Assembly (NCBI GenBank): GCA_039029935.1
Contig: JBCCFC010000174.1
Coordinates: 1 to 14,905 of the forward strand
Reading direction: 5' to 3'
Source of the DNA: G039029935 sp039029935
Lineage (GTDB): Bacteria; Chloroflexota; Anaerolineae; Caldilineales; Caldilineaceae
DNA: 14,905 nucleotides
A program made the position numbers and the translations under genes. Below the pieces are notes generated by a model. It was not told the DNA's origin. It did not search any database and was given only the letters and a program-made list of their open reading frames with translations. Of the stretch, positions 14,601 to 14,905 are shown piece after piece. How positions within the stretch are numbered: the first letter of the stretch is position 1; every line of letters begins with the position of its first letter.

Positions 14601-14883
14601 TTTCCGCCGCCTCCTCACCAATCGTCTCAAAGAGGTAGTTGGCGTTGCGAATCGACTTGCTATCGTTAGCCGTGGCGCGGCGCACAAGCTCAGTAATATC
14701 GACATTGCCCGCGACATCGCCCGCCAAATCGCTGACACTGATGCCAATCGACTCCAAATAGGATAGATCGACATGATCGGTGAGCAGTTTGGACACAAGG
14801 ATGCGCGCAAAGATAGACCCGACTGTTTTGGAAAGAAATGTGGTGATGAGGCGGCGGAAACGTTGGCCGAGGTCTTTCGTCAT
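11638..14883 (-). CDS. NACHT NTPase with N-terminal helical (NNH7-like) domain and C-terminal LRRs
   Basis: The frame encodes 1081 residues. Residues about 60-235 are helical; EAEWQAAIEA, LDAHHFARALQ and LSAEQEAIYTRIL resemble NACHT N-terminal helical domain 7 (NNH7). The NACHT NTPase follows, with Walker A SDAGSGKTTLL near 312, Walker B ALVLLDGMDEV near 390-400 and VVIVSSRPSGL. After a helical region with TVFVEYLAG-like FIHRTFVEYLAGQEIV, about 15 leucine-rich repeats of 22 residues fill 727-1081 (pattern LQxLDLxxTxVxDISxLxxL). Bacterial NACHT-LRR proteins are NLR-like and several NACHT proteins defend against phage; here the LRRs would be the sensor. The effector is not obvious. The ATG at 14883 has no ribosome site and lies in an inverted copy of an internal segment (14556-14620), so the first 11-14 residues are suspect and the true start probably lies outside the window. 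The LRR-coding DNA is AT-richer than the rest. Confidence 0.88.
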   Translation of the reverse strand: MTKDLGQRFRRLITTFLSKTVGSIFARILVSKLLTDHVDLSYLESIGISVSDLAGDVAGNVDITELVRRATANDSKSIRNANYLFETIGEEAAETLAEVFRHEGNTMPEAEWQAAIEAAKVTINEQAMPLLLESKLDAHHFARALQRVKSTQPLSAEQEAIYTRILGTSAQVIFAVADSVPHFTRDTTAMLLQNVESLSQRMRTALATQERILAETYGEKIASLGQQFESEYRTLIGSSLNKLELFGVDNFDGARQPLSVAYVRLMVELRRRASARNDGKEFLIRQTVMQEQPLAVEDALSIGNRLLIVSDAGSGKTTLLKWVAVQAAGLAFDAPLTHWRGYVPFFVRLRDFAHHPLPEYGTLASSLRELKPLAASVPDHWAEERMREGRALVLLDGMDEVSNEKRQEALTWIENLLLLYPDNVVIVSSRPSGLNDLNILRNFRQMAFGQIRLLPMDNDQVTRFIQQWHEAMGSEYCRYSDKALLPEKCNGLLTTLGNREELQNLAKSPILCAMLCALNLFELGILPQDRIRLYDRCIDILLRRDLNRQVDSSNYTAHLRPARVQRLLARIAYWMMKSNSSLIQKKDVTKLLAQQGLDVLPVLEFLSERSVIFRQQSDTEFDFIHRTFVEYLAGQEIVRAHEVGIVARTYGTKSEWHETLQLLAGHVEPEDQAELLQGLYELSQADPEHRHDLNILAWFFWDLLDAHTQTPDAYKIIIMHVKSLVDETCGLDLSELAITDISVLSELPNLQSLDLRYTHVNDISVVRHLTNLWKLELDETNIDCISALSNASNLKHLNISTTSIHNITSLEKLTRLEHLDLSQTQVSDICALANLINLQYLDLCGTQVDDITALAKLRRLRRIKMNGIPINDISILSQMHCLEHLNLNGTRTQDVSCLSGLNRLQELFLLGTQVNDISSLVDLNNLTFNLRPEQLLTVQGSHLIKRLHLRFEHFKDISSLSKLTVLQRLALRGAKVSDISVLANLTDLQYLDLGATRTEDVLALANLTTLKFLSLWKTPIYDISPLVRLSNLQTLDLRYTRVRNVLALAGLTKLTKLYLEGSKVTDVSALRRALPDLEIYI
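14556..14620. repeat. Inverted repeat, internal arm (in NACHT gene)
   Basis: This 65-bp segment is the reverse complement of the last 65 bases of the window (14841-14905) with a single mismatch, at 14614. Identity over 14556-14613 is perfect. On the minus strand it encodes part of the NNH7-like region (AAETLAEVFRHEGNTMPEA), so this arm is the genuine gene sequence. Confidence 0.95.
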
Positions 14884-14905
14884 GAGGGCAATACCATGCC
14901 CGAAG
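14841..14905. repeat. Inverted repeat, terminal arm, probable fold-back artefact
   Basis: The window ends in an inverted copy of 14556-14620. Sequence similarity starts abruptly at TGGTGA and is perfect from 14848 to the edge. This is typical of a fold-back chimera at a contig end (amplification or assembly). It supplies the apparent start MTKDLGQRFRR of the NACHT gene, which is the antisense reading of an internal segment. A true genomic inverted duplication is the alternative. Confidence 0.7.

Noticed and set aside
14446..14766. Plus-strand ORF containing MTKDLGQRFRRLLT
   Set aside because: It is antisense to the NACHT gene; the similarity to the apparent NACHT N-terminus is caused by the inverted repeat and is evidence for the fold-back.

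Overview
The window looks like accessory DNA from a bacterium of moderate GC content. A member of Chloroflexota (a filamentous, Herpetosiphon- or Anaerolineae-like lineage) is my best guess. It rests on the very large BTAD/SARP-STAND-TPR regulator, the AAA-ATPase-like/PD-(D/E)XK protein, the NACHT-LRR protein and the abundant short tandem and palindromic repeats. No rRNA, tRNA or housekeeping marker is present, so the assignment is only moderately supported.

Left region (1-5760), a regulatory island. A heptamer repeat tract at the left edge runs into the 3' end of a six-pass membrane protein gene, which lies downstream of an XRE-type repressor gene on the minus strand. Divergent from these is a 1278-residue AfsR-like regulator (winged helix, BTAD, STAND NTPase, TPR). 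Convergent with its end is a gene for a small single-pass membrane protein. The two minus-strand units each have, just upstream, an array of four CGTCATA heptamers at exactly 12-bp spacing (1133-1175 and 5562-5604). In the first array a perfect TATAAT lies 9 nt downstream. Direct heptamer repeats set against the -10 box are the known operator layout of SARP regulators. The simplest model is that the large STAND regulator activates both flanking units, much as AfsR activates afsS. Two palindromic MITE-like elements (1235-1326 and about 5616-5743) lie in the same intergenic spaces.

Middle region (5776-9710). An AraC-family regulator is divergent from an NAD(P)-binding oxidoreductase that has a textbook promoter. 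A palindromic intergenic element follows, then an AAA-ATPase-like/PD-(D/E)XK nuclease-fold protein with an acidic insert.

Right region (9726-14905), defence- or conflict-like. It holds a small nuclease-fold-like protein, a translationally coupled pair (unknown helical protein plus a PIN-like protein), a fragment of a second PIN-like paralogue in another frame, and a large NACHT-LRR protein on the minus strand. The NACHT protein has an N-terminal helical domain resembling NNH7, a P-loop NTPase, and about 15 leucine-rich repeats of 22 residues encoded by distinctly AT-richer DNA. The last 65 bases of the window are an inverted copy of an internal part of the same gene (14556-14620), so the apparent ATG start at 14883 is probably an assembly or amplification fold-back artefact.
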